A stretch of DNA of 13,456 nucleotides from Flavobacteriales bacterium (GTDB lineage: Bacteria; Bacteroidota; Bacteroidia; Flavobacteriales; Flavobacteriaceae): contig NSHO01000035.1 in assembly GCA_002737105.1 (NCBI GenBank), forward strand, positions 1 to 13,456, in the 5' to 3' direction. This document shows positions 11,773-13,456 of this stretch, one piece after another. The notes beneath the pieces are model-generated. The model did no database searches. It saw nothing but the letters and a program-made list of their open reading frames with translations, and was not told where the DNA came from. How positions within the stretch are numbered: the stretch's first letter is position 1; the number at the start of each line of letters is the position of its first letter. The translations under genes were made by a program, and so were the position numbers.

Positions 11773-12975
11773 TTATTGTTTTACTGTTGGTAAACTTTCT
11801 AAAATTTCCACTTCAAAAATAATATTACTGTTTGGTGGAATTACATTTCCCGCACCTCTTTCGCCATATCCTAAATTTGCTGGAATAAAGAAAATTGCTT
11901 TATCATTTAAATTCATGTAATTAATGCCTTCTAAAAACCCAGGGATTAAACCACCTTTGCTTCCGCATTTAAATGGAAAAGGTTGGTATCCGTTTTGGTT
12001 GGCTCTGTTTTGATCGAATTTATCATACATTTTGTTGATAGCTTCGTAGCTGCTGTCAAAAAGGGTACCATCTTCTAAATATCCTGCATAATGCACATAA
12101 ATATCTTTTCCTTCTGCTGGTTTTACGCCTGTTCCTTTTTGTAAGATGCTATATTGTAATCCACTTGCTGTAGTTGTTGTTTTTGCTTTTAATGCTGCTA
12201 ATTCAGCAACTTTAGCAGCTAAAAGCGGACCTAATTTTTCTTTCATTTCTTTGTCTGTAATTGCTTTTGCTTCCGCTTCTTTTTGTTTTCTTTCAGTTTC
12301 TAATTTAGCTGAAGCTTCTGCTTTAATTCTAGCTTCTTCTGCTTCTATTTTATCTAATTCAGGTTTCATTTTCATGTATTCTGAAAAGACTTTTTCTGCA
12401 TTGAAATTTTTGGCTAATTTTCCTTTTCTTACAATAATTACCTTTTCAATCACGTCTTCTTGAACAATAGCGTCTACTACTTTTTGTCCTTCAATTACAT
12501 GTCCGAAAATACTGTGTTTATTGTCTAACCAAGGTGTGTCTTTGTGTGTAATAAAAAATTGCGAACCATTTGTTGCAGGTCCAGAATTTGCCATAGAAAA
12601 AATTCCAGGTTTGTTGTGTTTTAAACTTGCATCAAATTCGTCTTTAAATTTATATCCAGGATCTCCGGCTCCAGTTCCTAAAGGACAACCACCTTGAATC
12701 ATAAAATTTGGAATGACTCTGTGAAATTTTAAACCATCATAATATGGTTTTTCTTTTCTGTCGTTGGTTACAAATTCATTTTTACCTTCTGCTAGCGTAA
12801 TAAAATTGGCTACAGTAATTGGTGTTTTTTGAAATTCTAATTGTAAGGCAATTTTACCTTTGTTGGTAAAAATTTCTGCAAAAATACCTTCTAAAACTAC
12901 TGGTTTTACATTTTTGGTTTGTGCTAAAGCAACAGATGCTGTTAATGCACATAATAGTACTACTAATTTTTTCAT
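11773..12975 (-). CDS. Exported cyclophilin-FKBP fusion peptidyl-prolyl isomerase
   Basis: A 400-residue protein joining two unrelated prolyl isomerase families. A signal peptide (1-18, ending VALA before Gln19) sends it to the periplasm. The cyclophilin domain (about 31-185) has the catalytic FHRVIPNFMIQGG (84-96, with Arg86 and Phe91), NGSQFFIT (136-143) and Trp149 in TPWLDNKHSIFG, the residue linked to cyclosporin binding. A highly charged helical segment rich in Glu, Lys and Ala (about 205-265) follows, probably a coiled coil. The FKBP domain (about 270-396) has VHYAGYL (294-300), DGTLFDSS (302-309), GLIPGFLEGI (342-351) and GYGERGAG, with an insertion of about 25 residues around 310-335. 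Fusions of this kind (dual-family immunophilins) have been reported in Flavobacterium. It lies 6 nt after another FKBP gene, with which it is surely co-transcribed, and is followed by a strong terminator. Confidence 0.93.
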   Translation of the reverse strand: MKKLVVLLCALTASVALAQTKNVKPVVLEGIFAEIFTNKGKIALQLEFQKTPITVANFITLAEGKNEFVTNDRKEKPYYDGLKFHRVIPNFMIQGGCPLGTGAGDPGYKFKDEFDASLKHNKPGIFSMANSGPATNGSQFFITHKDTPWLDNKHSIFGHVIEGQKVVDAIVQEDVIEKVIIVRKGKLAKNFNAEKVFSEYMKMKPELDKIEAEEARIKAEASAKLETERKQKEAEAKAITDKEMKEKLGPLLAAKVAELAALKAKTTTTASGLQYSILQKGTGVKPAEGKDIYVHYAGYLEDGTLFDSSYEAINKMYDKFDQNRANQNGYQPFPFKCGSKGGLIPGFLEGINYMNLNDKAIFFIPANLGYGERGAGNVIPPNSNIIFEVEILESLPTVKQ

Positions 12976-12981
12976 TTTTAA

Positions 12982-13456
12982 TTAATTTGGTTTTTCTAAT
13001 AATTCTACTTCAAATAATAAGGTGGCATTAGGAGGAATAGCGCCATAGCCTTGCTCGCCATAACCTAAATGACCAGGAATTAATAAGGCCATTTTATCTC
13101 CAAATTTCATATTTTCTAATCCTTCAATAAATCCTGGAATTAAGCCAGTTTTAGCACCGTAAGTAAATGGAAAAGGTGCGTAAGCGTTAACTTCTTTTCT
13201 GGCTACATCTAAAACGCCATTTTCTTCTGCAACGCTTGCATAACTGGTATCAAATAAAGTACCGTCTGTAAAAAATCCAGCATAATGCACATAAACTTCT
13301 TGACTATAAACAGGTTTTTTCCCTTTTCCAGATGAAATAATTTTATAAATTAATCCCGACTTTGTTTTGGTACCTGTAGCTTTAATGGCTTCAATTTCAG
13401 CTACTTTTTTAATTTTTACTTGTTCAATTACTTTTTGTATTTCGGCTTGTTTATCA
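12982..13456 (-). CDS. FKBP-type peptidyl-prolyl isomerase, N-terminal part outside the window
   Basis: The frame is open from the stop at 12982 to the window edge with no start needed inside; 157 residues are visible. The first third is charged and helical (AEIQKVIEQVKIKKVAEIEA), like the linker of the neighbouring fusion protein. The FKBP domain begins at SGLIYKIISSGKG and shows VYVHYAGFFTDGTLFDTSY, GLIPGFIEGLENM and GYGEQGYGAIPPN, ending VELLEKPN. The catalytic pocket residues look complete. The domain resembles the FKBP half of the next gene closely, including PFPF before the GLIPGF segment, so the two probably arose by duplication. Because the linker is shared as well, the missing N-terminus may be a second cyclophilin domain. 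An FKBP-only lipoprotein such as a GldI-like protein is the alternative. An apparent start at the GTG at 13290 is internal and would cut the domain, so it is not used. Confidence 0.9.
   Translation of the reverse strand, partial: DKQAEIQKVIEQVKIKKVAEIEAIKATGTKTKSGLIYKIISSGKGKKPVYSQEVYVHYAGFFTDGTLFDTSYASVAEENGVLDVARKEVNAYAPFPFTYGAKTGLIPGFIEGLENMKFGDKMALLIPGHLGYGEQGYGAIPPNATLLFEVELLEKPN

Noticed and set aside
12982..13290. FKBP gene starting at the GTG at 13290
   Set aside because: This codon encodes the conserved Val of VHYAG inside the FKBP domain, and the frame continues upstream to the window edge with matching domain sequence.

Overview
The window is about one-third GC, has no Shine-Dalgarno-like sites ahead of its genes, and carries promoter elements of the Bacteroidota type (TAnnTTTG at -7, sometimes with an upstream TTG). 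Together with the protein families present (DUF5606 beside peptide deformylase, a type II-like MenB, a cyclophilin-FKBP fusion, many short lipoprotein and signal peptides), this points to a member of the Flavobacteriaceae, most likely Flavobacterium or a close relative. This is an inference from protein and promoter style, not from a marker gene.

Layout. (1) 1-5640, minus strand: a truncated exported protein of unknown function (1-506), a long non-coding gap with a possible gene relic, a lipoprotein serine hydrolase (822-1904), mazG, a DUF5606 protein, def, and a two-gene unit of a PH-domain membrane protein and a second lipoprotein serine hydrolase (5640 down to 4022). (2) 5771-10753, plus strand: a menaquinone block, menB - small membrane protein - menA - exported TPR protein - menC - CIA30-domain protein. 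(3) 10786-13456, minus strand: an SRPBCC protein, ruvX, and two adjacent peptidyl-prolyl isomerase genes, one of them running off the window.

How the genes work together. MenC makes o-succinylbenzoate, MenB closes the naphthoate ring, and MenA prenylates the product, so three steps of the classical menaquinone route are encoded in one plus-strand run. menF, menD, menE, menH and the final methyltransferase are not in the window. mazG, DUF5606, def and ruvX are housekeeping genes. The two isomerases are probably co-transcribed periplasmic folding factors. Neither serine hydrolase can be given a substrate.

Regulatory structure is unusually readable. Six Bacteroidota-type -7 elements lie ahead of genes. 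Three of them (menB, def, ruvX) sit exactly 16 nt before the start codon. Two clear intrinsic terminators follow the DUF5606 gene and the cyclophilin-FKBP gene. Several gene junctions carry a short-period degenerate repeat, and the repeat types differ from junction to junction. One repeat runs through a start codon into a signal peptide, and a large imperfect palindrome fills the whole gap before menC. I found no CRISPR array, tRNA, rRNA, insertion sequence, phage gene or obvious defence system. Apart from the repeats, the window reads as ordinary chromosomal core.
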